A stretch of DNA of 64,000 nucleotides, from contig NZ_AP012330.1 in NCBI RefSeq assembly GCF_001025215.1, forward strand, positions 2,170,001-2,234,000. The letters run 5' to 3'. The notes below the pieces were generated by a model that saw only the letters and a list, made by a program, of their open reading frames with translations, made no database searches and was not told the DNA's origin. Position 1 is the stretch's first letter; the number at the start of each line of letters is the position of its first letter. A program made the translations under genes and the position numbers. Positions 7,695 to 16,131 of the stretch are shown piece after piece. This DNA is from Bifidobacterium pseudocatenulatum DSM 20438 = JCM 1200 = LMG 10505. Lineage in GTDB: Bacteria; Actinomycetota; Actinomycetes; Actinomycetales; Bifidobacteriaceae.

Positions 7695-9142
7695 CCAGCG
7701 TGATATTGCCGAATGCGCTGGCCGGATTGGCAGGAGGACTGGCAGGAGGCTCCCCTTCCATACCTTCCGTTTTGGTGACCGTGCTTTCGGTGCCGCCGAT
7801 GACGCCAATCACCAACGCTCTGCCCGACATCCCCCGTTCTTATACGGCGATCTGCGAATGGGCCGCGTGCATGGTGTATATCGCGGTGTCGTATCGTCGC
7901 GTGCCGCTCCGACGGTCGATCATCGTCAGTGCGGCCGGCTTGGCATCGCTGGTCGCGGTGCAGTATTTCGACGGCAGTATGCCGATCTGGTTCTGGATCA
8001 TCGGTATGCTGCTCGCATTCGCCTGCATGTATGCGACGATTCTGCTCGGCGCGGGCACCGGCAAACGCGAGGGCCTGTATATTACGGCGCGCGCGTTCGT
8101 GTTGGCCGAATTGGTGGCGTCGCTGCATTGGCAGATCGTTACGTTCATTGGCGTGCGCGACGGATTCACCGATTACGATTGGCGCGCGATCGCGCTGCTT
8201 GTCGTTACGTATGCGCTGTGCTTCGGTCTAGCTTGGATGGTTGAACGCGGCAATTTCAGCCAGGCCACACCTACCTTGCCGACCGCTTCCGCCGCGATTG
8301 CGACGATGGCCATCATGATCGTCACGTTCGCCATGAGCAATTTGAGTTTCGTGTCGACGAATACGCCGTTTTCCGGTTCGGTCGGCCAGGAAATCTTCTA
8401 CATTCGCACGCTGGTCGATTTCTGCGGTTTCGCGATCCTATATGCGCAGCAGGAGCAGGCGCGCCGTATTGAGGCGAATACGGAACTCGCGTCGATCAAC
8501 GCGCAGCTGGAAAGCCAGCATCAGGAATACCTGCAATCGAAGGAAAATATCGAATCGCTAGGCCGTCTTGCGCACGATCTGAAGCATCAGCTTGCGGCGT
8601 TGCGTGCCGAAGTCGATCCGAAGCATGCCGCGGCCGGCTTCGAGCAGCTGGAGCAATCGGTGCAGCGCTATAGCGCGCAGCAGCATACCGGCAATCCCGT
8701 GCTTGACGTTATTTTGACCACGAAAGAGCGCACGTGCGCCGATCGAGGCATTACGTTCACGGCGGTCGCGGACGGCTCGCTGCTAAGCGGCATGTCGTCG
8801 ATGGATATCGCATCATTGTTCGGCAACGCGCTTGACAATGCGATCGAAGCGACGTCGAAATTGCCGAAACGTGAGCAGCGTCTGATCAAACTTGCGTTAT
8901 ACGAGCAGAATCGCTTTATTGTTATCCGGGTTGAGAATTATTACGATTCCCGATTGAAGAAGGATGCGGAAGGCAATCTGCGCACCACCAAGCGCGACGA
9001 TCAGCATCGGCATGGTTTCGGCGTGAAGTCGATTCGTCATATCGCGCAGCAGTATGGCGGCGAAGTGACGATTCGCACCGAAGACCACTGGTTTGTGCTG
9101 ACCGCGCTTATTCCGCGGAAAACCGGCCTTATGGCCATGTAG
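7691..9142 (+). CDS. GHKL sensor histidine kinase (AgrC/ComD-like)
   Basis: A 483-residue kinase. About six hydrophobic membrane segments fill residues 30-240, followed by a Q/E-rich coiled coil (ANTELASINAQLESQHQEYL). The H-box is LGRLAHDLKHQLAALRAEV, the N-box SLFGNALDNAIEATSKL and the G-box HGFGVKSI, all of the GHKL type that pairs with LytTR regulators. The start is a GTG overlapping the regulator's stop, with a GGAGG ribosome site at 7680-7684. The extracellular signal is unknown; the many-pass sensor suits a small peptide. A terminator hairpin overlaps the 3' end. Confidence 0.88.
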   Translation: MTSVILPNALAGLAGGLAGGSPSIPSVLVTVLSVPPMTPITNALPDIPRSYTAICEWAACMVYIAVSYRRVPLRRSIIVSAAGLASLVAVQYFDGSMPIWFWIIGMLLAFACMYATILLGAGTGKREGLYITARAFVLAELVASLHWQIVTFIGVRDGFTDYDWRAIALLVVTYALCFGLAWMVERGNFSQATPTLPTASAAIATMAIMIVTFAMSNLSFVSTNTPFSGSVGQEIFYIRTLVDFCGFAILYAQQEQARRIEANTELASINAQLESQHQEYLQSKENIESLGRLAHDLKHQLAALRAEVDPKHAAAGFEQLEQSVQRYSAQQHTGNPVLDVILTTKERTCADRGITFTAVADGSLLSGMSSMDIASLFGNALDNAIEATSKLPKREQRLIKLALYEQNRFIVIRVENYYDSRLKKDAEGNLRTTKRDDQHRHGFGVKSIRHIAQQYGGEVTIRTEDHWFVLTALIPRKTGLMAM

Positions 9143-9157
9143 GACTGGCCATAAGGC
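9126..9157 (+). terminator. Hairpin over the kinase stop codon
   Basis: A 12-bp perfect stem GCCTTATGGCCA (9126-9137) with TGGCCATAAGGC (9146-9157). The TAG stop codon lies in the 8-nt loop. There is no long T-run, but it sits between convergent genes and probably ends both. Confidence 0.65.
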
Positions 9158-9171
9158 TTAAGGCGGCTCCG

Positions 9172-10254
9172 CTAGTTTTCAAGATTCTGCGCAGCGGCAT
9201 CGCCGTCAGACGCATCACCGGCATCACCGCCTGCCGATGCGTCGCCGCCAGCATCGCCGGCATTCGCCGCACCTCCAGCCGCGCCGCCCGCCGCAGCACC
9301 TCCAGCCGTATTGTCCGGACTATTCGCAGCACCACCGTTAGAGCCCCCGTTAGTGCCGATATTGGTGTTGTTCGTCACGGTGTTGGGAGTCGACGACGCC
9401 TCCTGGTATTGGTCCATCGCCTGCTGAACGGCGTCTTTGGCGGCATTCAGCGCGTCAACGGCGGCCGTCACGTCGTTTTCCTTGAGATTGGTGCCATTGG
9501 CAAGGTTTCTGGCCGAGTCAATCGCCTGCTGCAATGCCATGCGCACGCTGTCGTCGGCCACCATGCCGTCGGAATTGTCGAGCACGGACTGCGCCTGCTC
9601 GATCGCGTCATTGAGCTGGCCCTTCAGACGATTCTGCGTGGCCAGCACTTTGGAAGCGTCGACGGCTTCGGCCGCATTTGTAATCTTTTCGGCCTTGTCG
9701 TTCATGCTCCGTGCCTCGGATGCCATGGCTTTCGCGGATTTCTTCAGCTTGCTGATGCCCTGCGACGTGTCGCACGACAGGATTTTCGCTTCCTTCGCGT
9801 TAGATATGGCCGCATTGAGCTTAGTGACGGTGCTGACGTCGGCGACTTGATCGGCAGTGACCTTCGCGCCGGTTTTTCCGATTTCCAAAGCGTCGGAAAG
9901 CGTGTTATTGGCACTTTGCAGCTGGCTTGTGGAATCCTGGCATTGCGCGGCTGCGCTGGTAATGGCTGATTTCTTGGAATTATTCGAAAGCATCCAACAT
10001 GCAATACCGCCAATCAAAGCAATCACGACGATAGCCGCAATCACGATAGCGACGATTTTGCCGGTATTCTTCGGTGGTACCGGAATTTCATTGCTGTAAT
10101 CGCCGTAACCCTCGAAAACACTGAAATCGCTTACACCGTTCACATCGCTTTCTTGCGAAGCGACCGTCGGAGGCTTCGGCGGTTCGGACATGTCAGCCCC
10201 CATCACCTCGGTATCCGTCGGAAATTCCAGCCTGAAATTGTTGTCTTTCGTCAT
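9172..10254 (-). CDS. Membrane-anchored helical protein with Gly/Ala tail
   Basis: A 360-residue protein of no named family. Residues 1-62 are polar and proline-containing, probably cytoplasmic. One membrane segment follows (KIVAIVIAAIVVIALIGGIA). The outer part is mostly helical, with repeated ALN/AK patterns like those in FIVAR-type wall proteins (AVDALNAAKDAVQQAMDQYQ). The last 75 residues are low-complexity Gly/Ala/Asp/Asn. There is no LPXTG motif. The topology suggests a surface-exposed spacer protein anchored by its N-terminal helix. It reads toward the convergent kinase gene. The function is unknown. Confidence 0.7.
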   Translation of the reverse strand: MTKDNNFRLEFPTDTEVMGADMSEPPKPPTVASQESDVNGVSDFSVFEGYGDYSNEIPVPPKNTGKIVAIVIAAIVVIALIGGIACWMLSNNSKKSAITSAAAQCQDSTSQLQSANNTLSDALEIGKTGAKVTADQVADVSTVTKLNAAISNAKEAKILSCDTSQGISKLKKSAKAMASEARSMNDKAEKITNAAEAVDASKVLATQNRLKGQLNDAIEQAQSVLDNSDGMVADDSVRMALQQAIDSARNLANGTNLKENDVTAAVDALNAAKDAVQQAMDQYQEASSTPNTVTNNTNIGTNGGSNGGAANSPDNTAGGAAAGGAAGGAANAGDAGGDASAGGDAGDASDGDAAAQNLEN

Positions 10255-10331
10255 ACGTCCTTCTTCATCATCGGGCGCTCAGCATCGACCATCTATACGC
10301 CGACCCCCTAGTTTACCGCCTAACACACCCT

Positions 10332-11726
10332 TCAACGCGCATTCGCCTTAATTACCTTCTTTTCCGCACTTTTCGATAGGCGCAAAGCGGCAAGCGGCTC
10401 CCCTAAACACGATGCGGTGAACGCACTCACCGCAACCGCGAATCCAATGGGCACAAACAGATTGATCGGAGCATCCGCAAGTTCCATCACCAAGCAAATC
10501 GCCATAAGCGGAGCCTGTTGGGAAGCTGCGAGCAATGCGCACGCACCCAGCAGAGCATACATGCCAATCGAATTCGTGTGAAACACCTGCATCCACAGAA
10601 CACCCAGCACAGCACCCCCCGAAGCGCCGAGCGCAATACCCGGCTGCAGCACACCGCCGGAAGCGCCGGAACGGATCGTCAGCAATGTGACAATCGCCTT
10701 CGCCAGGAACGAAACCAGCAAAATCGGCACCACCGCCAAATCGGCCTTGGACGAGAAACTCAACTGCGCGGTGGCACGGCCATTGCCCATAACCTGCGGC
10801 ACCCAAATCGCCACCACGCCAGTCAGCAGGCCGGCGAGCGGCAACATCCACAGAATGCCCGCGCCCGACGGTTTGGACTTCTCGGCCCACTGCGAGCCGC
10901 GACGGAACAGTGCGCCGGCAGCGCCGAGAATCATGCCGGCAACCAGTGCGAACGCCATGTAATCGGGGGTGAACAGGCCGTCCGCTTTGCCGATCAGGTA
11001 GAACGCGTGCGTGCCCTTGACCAGCGACGCCACCCACGAAGCCAGCGCGGAACAGGCGAAAGCGAGCGTCACCGTTTCGAGGGTTATGTCGGCGAGCAGA
11101 ATCTCGACCGCGAAAAACGTGCCCGCAAGCGGCGCGTTATACACGCCCGCAAGGCCGGCGGCGGCCGTAATGGCCACCAACATACGGGTGTCTTTCGCAT
11201 CGAGACGCACCCAACGTGCGAACCGCTGACCGAACATCGCACCCAACTCGCGCGGCGCCACTTCTCGACCGATCGACATGCCCGTACCGACAATGAAAAT
11301 CTGCAGCAACACATGCACGACGGTCTGCCAAATCGGCATAATATCGCCATTCACCGCCTTTTTGACGGACGGCACCTTCGTACTGCGCGTACGCAACAGC
11401 CACCAAATCACGGCGGCGACGGTCGCGCCAACGGTCACGGAAATCAAGCACCGAATCGCAGGAACGTTGAACGGGCCGGATTCCTGCGAATTCTCAACAT
11501 AACCGAGCGCAAGATGCTCGACGCCGTACAGCATAAGCGTCAGCAGGCCAGCGGCCGCACCAATGGCCACACCCACAATCGCCACCGCCGCAATCAGCGC
11601 CGGAATTCTGCCAATCTTTGGCTGCGTTCCTTGAGGATTCTGCGACTCCTGCGATTCTCGTGTTTTTTGCGATTCCTGCGATTCCCGCATCTGCCGCACT
11701 CCTTGCACACCGTCTCCTTCGTTCAA
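10332..11726 (-). CDS. ClC-family chloride channel/transporter
   Basis: A 464-residue ClC protein with many membrane helices. The selectivity-filter region is recognisable: GMSIGREVAPRELGA corresponds to the GREGP motif, and GASGGVLQPGIALGA to the second filter motif. The N-terminal 35 residues are a low-complexity repeat (RESQESQKTRESQESQ) encoded by a short DNA tandem repeat, so the true start may be further in. The protein moves chloride or another anion across the membrane; exchange with protons cannot be judged here. It is a single gene. Confidence 0.82.
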   Translation of the reverse strand: MNEGDGVQGVRQMRESQESQKTRESQESQNPQGTQPKIGRIPALIAAVAIVGVAIGAAAGLLTLMLYGVEHLALGYVENSQESGPFNVPAIRCLISVTVGATVAAVIWWLLRTRSTKVPSVKKAVNGDIMPIWQTVVHVLLQIFIVGTGMSIGREVAPRELGAMFGQRFARWVRLDAKDTRMLVAITAAAGLAGVYNAPLAGTFFAVEILLADITLETVTLAFACSALASWVASLVKGTHAFYLIGKADGLFTPDYMAFALVAGMILGAAGALFRRGSQWAEKSKPSGAGILWMLPLAGLLTGVVAIWVPQVMGNGRATAQLSFSSKADLAVVPILLVSFLAKAIVTLLTIRSGASGGVLQPGIALGASGGAVLGVLWMQVFHTNSIGMYALLGACALLAASQQAPLMAICLVMELADAPINLFVPIGFAVAVSAFTASCLGEPLAALRLSKSAEKKVIKANAR

Positions 11727-11767
11727 TTCGTTCCCCCAATTGTCCCACCTGCCGCAACGTTCATTTG

Positions 11768-12109
11768 TTACGCCCCGAGCGTGGCGATCGGCAGCACCAG
11801 AATGCCGTCATCACGCCGGTATGCAATATCACCACGCCCGACAATAAATGCCATGAATTCAGGCTCACGAACTTGAGATAGAGGATTTCCGCACACTTTT
11901 TCTTTGAAAGCATGTAGTTTGTCCACATTTTTCTCCATGACTTTCAAGTCGCTCAGCTTAATCCCCACCGCAGCCCAGCGACCATCCACCAATTCAAGAA
12001 TCACATCAACTTCAAGGCCTTTTTCATCCCGATAATATGCGATTCGATTCGTGCCACCCATCGATTCGAGATACACGCGCAAATCACGAATCACCAATGT
12101 TTCAAACAA
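11768..12109 (-). pseudogene. C-terminal remnant of a DUF4143-type AAA ATPase
   Basis: About 113 residues matching the C-terminal end of bacterial AAA ATPases of the DUF4143 type: ETLVIRDLRVYLESMGG, then IAYYRDEKGLEVDVILEL and a K-x-N-V-DKLHAFKEKV helix. The upstream ATPase domain with its Walker motifs (expected at higher coordinates) is absent; other sequence replaces it from about 12110. The fragment is therefore unlikely to be active. It sits beside a transposase-like HTH gene, which suggests truncation by mobile DNA. Confidence 0.6.
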
Positions 12110-12165
12110 ATCTCATACTGAATCAGAGACAATAGTGATGACGCTCTCAGCTTATCCAGCACAAC

Positions 12166-12615
12166 TCATTGCACATCATTTGATAGGGATTGCTGCGAGA
12201 GCTGCATCTTTAGGTCATCGACTTTTAATTCCAAACGTCTGATATAAAGCGCCTGTCGACGGATAATCAAATCACGCATATCATTTCCACCGGTTCCAGG
12301 GTTACCTTCATTCGTGCGACTGGAAGTAACCTCAGCATCGGGGAGATTCACTCTGTCTACCGTGCCTGGATCTTCTATTCGTATTGTCTTCCTCCAACGA
12401 TGCATGCACCGTTCAATACGCTTTTCGCCTATCAACTCAGGACCGAGCCCCGCTTCGCGGAACAGCACAGTGGGAGATTCACCATTTTCAGCACTCGAAA
12501 CGCATTCACGCTTGAACCACTCTGCATATCGGATACGTGAACCAGTAATACTTATGACCGCAGGCAGCGAAGCCAGATACTGTGCTTGTTCCGGAGAGAA
12601 TCGTTCGTCGCTCAT
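12166..12615 (-). CDS. Helix-turn-helix protein, transposase OrfA-like
   Basis: About 149 residues. The N-terminal segment (SPEQAQYLASLP, then RIRYAEWFKRECV, then ELIGEKRIERCMHRWRK) resembles the HTH proteins found near IS3-type transposases. A coiled-coil-like C-terminus (LYIRRLELKVDDLKMQLSQQ) resembles the leucine zipper of OrfA proteins. No OrfB catalytic domain follows. I chose the ATG at 12615; a TTG at 12642 would overlap the pilin-like gene. It may be a leftover of an insertion sequence or a small regulator. Confidence 0.5.
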   Translation of the reverse strand: MSDERFSPEQAQYLASLPAVISITGSRIRYAEWFKRECVSSAENGESPTVLFREAGLGPELIGEKRIERCMHRWRKTIRIEDPGTVDRVNLPDAEVTSSRTNEGNPGTGGNDMRDLIIRRQALYIRRLELKVDDLKMQLSQQSLSNDVQ

Positions 12616-12626
12616 GCTTACTTTTT

Positions 12627-13415
12627 TCACTTCATCGTGCAATCATCTGTATGGGATTTGCCGGCCGAATTGACATCCCGTATGCGGCGTCTCATGCGCA
12701 ATCTGATCAAAATGAACGTAACAAGTAACATGAGCCCCGCTGCCGCGGCAATGCTGCCTACGGCGGCACCCGTACGACCGATAAGGCCAGGATTGCCCGG
12801 CTCCTCGCTCGGGTTATTTTCGGGCGGGACAACAGGAGTTCCAGTGCTAAATTTCGGCTCTACTGTGATGTTGAGATCAGCGGATGTGTCTCCACTGCCA
12901 GGAATCGAGATGAGGAACGGATCACAGTCGTATGCTTTGTTGGCTTTCGCCGAGCTCGTGCGGGAGACCAGATATAGGCCGAGCGGCAGATTCTGGAAAG
13001 TGAGCTGACCAGCTACGTTAGTGGTGCCGGAATGCTGGTACAGCTTGTTTTTCGCCGCGTGCGTAGCGAGCTTCTTGGCAGCATCGTGATATTCACTTGA
13101 TGTCAGGCGTTCCCAATCGGCAGTGAGGCCGGAAAAATCGCCGACGGTTTTATATGAGGAGACGCTACCATCATTGTTCGTTGTGACGGTGGCGACGCGC
13201 ACGATGGAATAGGTATCGCCGGCAAGCAATTTGGGCGAAGCCGTGTCTCGGCCCCATACGGCATTGATGGTGAGAGCGCCGAAAGAATCAGCTTGCGCAT
13301 ACGGCACCATAGAGCCGAAGGCTGCAAGAACAGTGAGGACGATAGTAACGGCGGCGGCAATCATGGCAGCAATGCGCGCCGCACCATATTCGCTTCCGCT
13401 ATGCAGGTCTAACAT
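12627..13415 (-). CDS. Small pilin-like surface protein, last gene of the pilus cluster
   Basis: 262 residues: a signal-peptide-like hydrophobic segment ending AQA near residue 47, a SpaA/FimA-like pilin domain (LAGDTYSIVRVATV; LGLYLVSRTSS followed by PFLISIPG), a proline-rich spacer (PVVPPENNPSEEPGNPG) and a C-terminal membrane helix with a basic tail. A normal LPXTG is missing; LIGRTG stands at the corresponding place. The ATG at 13415 lies inside the 3' end of the sortase gene (17-base overlap), with AAGGA upstream, so it is co-translated with the sortase. It may be a basal or accessory pilin. Confidence 0.7.
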   Translation of the reverse strand: MLDLHSGSEYGAARIAAMIAAAVTIVLTVLAAFGSMVPYAQADSFGALTINAVWGRDTASPKLLAGDTYSIVRVATVTTNNDGSVSSYKTVGDFSGLTADWERLTSSEYHDAAKKLATHAAKNKLYQHSGTTNVAGQLTFQNLPLGLYLVSRTSSAKANKAYDCDPFLISIPGSGDTSADLNITVEPKFSTGTPVVPPENNPSEEPGNPGLIGRTGAAVGSIAAAAGLMLLVTFILIRLRMRRRIRDVNSAGKSHTDDCTMK

Positions 13416-14382
13416 GTCTGCCCGGTCCTTTTCGCCGTGATGAATGTGATTGGTTATTTGTACTGTCTGGCTGAGGAGGCAAGTCACCGTCCGGCTCGAT
13501 ATCCGCAGAGTCAGAATCACCAGATGCGACCTTGGCGCTCCCACTCTGCCGGCGTCGCCGCTCATGACGCTGCCATAAATGCCATGCGATAAGCAAGGCA
13601 ATCAGTGCAAGAGACGGCAACAAGTACTGCAGCGGAATGTCCACGTGGAACGTGGATTTGGCGTCATCCTGCTGCTGCGGCGCGTATGGGATGCGATGGC
13701 CGCGCACCAGCAGCCGATGCGTATTGACCGCATACGGCGTACAAGTGATGAGCGTGACCAAATCCTTGCCGGGCTCAATTGCCAGTTGTTTGGTATTGGT
13801 CGGCAGAACGGTAGTGATCTTATCGACCTGATACGCATACGTGTCTTTAAGTATTGTGATGTAGAACTTGTCGCCTTTTTTCATAAGGTTCAAGTCCGTG
13901 AACAGTTTTGCCGTGGGCAAGCCCCGGTGGCCAGACAGCGCCGCATGAGTGGACGCGCCACCAACTGGTAGTGAGGTCTGTTCGAGATGTCCGATGCCGG
14001 ATTGCAGTACTTTCTCGGAAGTGCCGTGATAAATCGGCAAGGTCTCCTTGAGCTTAGGCACAGTGATGTATCCCATCATGCCGTCGCCGTCAATATTGAG
14101 CAGACTGTTGTATTCCTCGTCCGTGGATGCGGAATTGACGGCACTGGCAAGAGCGTCGGTCTCTCCTGCATCGTTCTGGGCGAGCTTTTCGTTATAGGCG
14201 TGCGCAGCATCCAGCACCTTCTGGTACTGTTCCTGGCTCAATGCTTCAACGCTGGCGTCGTAGTTATTTACGGCGCGGCTGGCGTTGCGCATAATGAGGA
14301 AGTTGCTGATCGTCGGATAGAACAGAATGAGCATTCCACCGAGAATGACCAGTAAGGGCAGGATGTTGCGCAGTCGTTTCAT
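13399..14382 (-). CDS. srtC: Class C pilus sortase
   Basis: 327 residues. An N-terminal membrane helix (ILPLLVILGGMLILFYPTI) and a sortase domain contain the catalytic histidine in ALSGHRGLP, the cysteine in LVTLITCTPYAVNTHR (TLxTC) and the arginine in LLVRGHR. A second helix (YLLPSLALIALLIAW) and a basic tail follow, the two-helix layout of class C sortases. The enzyme joins pilin subunits through LPXTG threonine-lysine bonds. It follows the major pilin gene after a stem-loop and overlaps the next gene by 17 bases. Confidence 0.9.
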   Translation of the reverse strand: MKRLRNILPLLVILGGMLILFYPTISNFLIMRNASRAVNNYDASVEALSQEQYQKVLDAAHAYNEKLAQNDAGETDALASAVNSASTDEEYNSLLNIDGDGMMGYITVPKLKETLPIYHGTSEKVLQSGIGHLEQTSLPVGGASTHAALSGHRGLPTAKLFTDLNLMKKGDKFYITILKDTYAYQVDKITTVLPTNTKQLAIEPGKDLVTLITCTPYAVNTHRLLVRGHRIPYAPQQQDDAKSTFHVDIPLQYLLPSLALIALLIAWHLWQRHERRRRQSGSAKVASGDSDSADIEPDGDLPPQPDSTNNQSHSSRRKGPGRHVRPA

Positions 14383-14407
14383 CGAGCGTTCTTTTCGCGA
14401 GGAAACC

Positions 14408-14455
14408 GTGTTGTGGGCGTAGCGGGTGTGTGCCCTTCACGCCCAAAACACGGCC
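14408..14455 (-). promoter_or_regulatory. Stem-loop between fimA and srtC
   Basis: CCGTGTT-GGGCG arms (14408-14421) pair with CGCCC-AACACGG (14442-14455) around a 2x2 internal mismatch. The loop is about 20 nt and no T-run follows. It may act as a partial terminator or RNA-stability element that keeps pilin mRNA above sortase mRNA. Confidence 0.5.
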
Positions 14456-14462
14456 ATGCTCG

Positions 14463-16067
14463 TCAGGCGTTCTTGCGCTTGAGAGTCCAGGCAACGCCGA
14501 GCGCGATGACCAGCACACCAATCACCGTGAAGGCGATGGTACCCATGCCACCAGTGCCAGGCAGGATAGCACCGGACTTGTTCTGGACCGGGATGACACC
14601 GTTCGATGCGGTCTGGTTGTAGCTGTTGCCATTGTCGTTGTTGTAGGTGATGGCGACGGTGGCATCCGTGGTGTCAGTGCCGTCGTTCTTGCCATCAACC
14701 TTCACGCCGATGGCGCTGGCGAGCTTGTTGTAGCCGGCCGGCGCTTTGGTCTCGGTCAGCGTGTACTCGCCGTTCTCCAGTCCCCGGAAGACAACCTTAC
14801 CGCTTGCAGGAGTGGTGATAGTCGTCGTAGTATCTGTCTCACCAGCCTTAGCTACACGGTATACAGCGTTCGCGGTCGCACTACCGGCATCGACTTGCAC
14901 GAAGCTCATAGCGGTGCCGTTCTTAGGTGCAAGTGTGAACTCAGCACCAGCAAGTCGAGTAGCGTCATCATCATATTTGTCACCAGTGTACTTATCGACG
15001 GTGAAGCCATAAGTGAAGACGCGAACCTTGCTGGGTTCGGACTCACCGGTGCCACCGCTGCTCGGGTTGTTGGAGTACTGAATTGTTGCGGAGTTGGTGT
15101 TACCAACACCGCCCACAACAGCCTTCTCGTTCAGCGTGGCCGTGTAGGTGACGGTAATCTTCTTGCCGGCATTGGCCTGCTGCTTGGCCTTGAAGTCCTT
15201 CATGGCGACAGTAAGCGTATTGTCGGAGACCGTAGGAGTGGTGACGGTGTAGTCAGTGTTCACGGTCAGTGGATCAGTCACACCTTCGACCGTAACGGAA
15301 GTGACTTGTCCAAAGGTGAGGCCCTGAGACAACGTATCCTTGAAGTTGAAGGTGTAGGTGTCATAGGCGGACATGTCTGGAATGGTGGAGGTCAGGGTGA
15401 AGGTCAGGGTATCACCGATCTTCGCGTCAGTGGCGTCCTTACCAGTGCCGCCTACCTGTACCTTCTTGTCGACGGTAGGCAGGTCGCCCTTAATGTTGGC
15501 AGTCACATTGGTGCTATCAACGGAAACTAGCGTGGCGTATTGACCACTGGCGTTGGCCAAGGTCGCACCCGGCACAGCGACCACGTAGTAGCCGTAGTCG
15601 AGACCAGTGAACGTCGCCAAGTACTTACCGTCCGTAGCAGCGGCAGATACCTTAGCGGTCGTGCCAGCCGTGATGTTGTTGGCCTTAGTCTGCGCCCAGT
15701 TCGATGCCTTGGTAGCGAAAGCAACCAAGTCTTCACCCTTCAGCTTGGATACGTAGTCGTTTGCTTTATCGTTGACGTTCTCGTCGGTAGCACCAGTCAG
15801 TCCGGAAGCAGTGGAGTTCTTGAAGAACGGCTTCCACTCGTCAGTCAACGTGTAGGAGACAGCCTTGCTGCCACCGTCACCGCTCACGGTGGCGGAGAAC
15901 ATCTTGTAGGCGTTCACGGTCTTACCGGCGAACTTCGCGTCAGTAGTGCTGACCGTCAGCGTGGCATTATCCGCTGCGTTGGCCGTGGCGACTGTCGTCG
16001 CAGCCAATCCAAATACGGTGGCAATCGCCGCAGCGGCAGCGAAAACCCTTTTCATCAGTGATTTCAT
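14463..16067 (-). CDS. fimA: Major pilin subunit (FimA/SpaA type)
   Basis: 534 residues. The signal peptide is MKSLMKRVFAAAAAIATVFGL..., cleaved near ATANA. An N-terminal pilin domain is followed by VDKKVQVGG, which holds a possible linking lysine. A D2-type isopeptide domain (DAKIGDTLTFTLTSTIPD) precedes a Cna-B domain with the E-box YTLTETKAPAGYN. The sorting signal is LPGTG, then a hydrophobic helix and KRKNA. The ATG at 16067 has GAGGAAGG 7-13 bases upstream; more upstream starts would overlap the adhesin gene. This is the polymerised shaft subunit. Confidence 0.9.
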   Translation of the reverse strand: MKSLMKRVFAAAAAIATVFGLAATTVATANAADNATLTVSTTDAKFAGKTVNAYKMFSATVSGDGGSKAVSYTLTDEWKPFFKNSTASGLTGATDENVNDKANDYVSKLKGEDLVAFATKASNWAQTKANNITAGTTAKVSAAATDGKYLATFTGLDYGYYVVAVPGATLANASGQYATLVSVDSTNVTANIKGDLPTVDKKVQVGGTGKDATDAKIGDTLTFTLTSTIPDMSAYDTYTFNFKDTLSQGLTFGQVTSVTVEGVTDPLTVNTDYTVTTPTVSDNTLTVAMKDFKAKQQANAGKKITVTYTATLNEKAVVGGVGNTNSATIQYSNNPSSGGTGESEPSKVRVFTYGFTVDKYTGDKYDDDATRLAGAEFTLAPKNGTAMSFVQVDAGSATANAVYRVAKAGETDTTTTITTPASGKVVFRGLENGEYTLTETKAPAGYNKLASAIGVKVDGKNDGTDTTDATVAITYNNDNGNSYNQTASNGVIPVQNKSGAILPGTGGMGTIAFTVIGVLVIALGVAWTLKRKNA

Positions 16068-16131
16068 TACTGTTCCTTCCTCTAAATGGAAATCTTTTCT
16101 GTTTGGCAGATACGGTTTGTCTATGTAGTCG

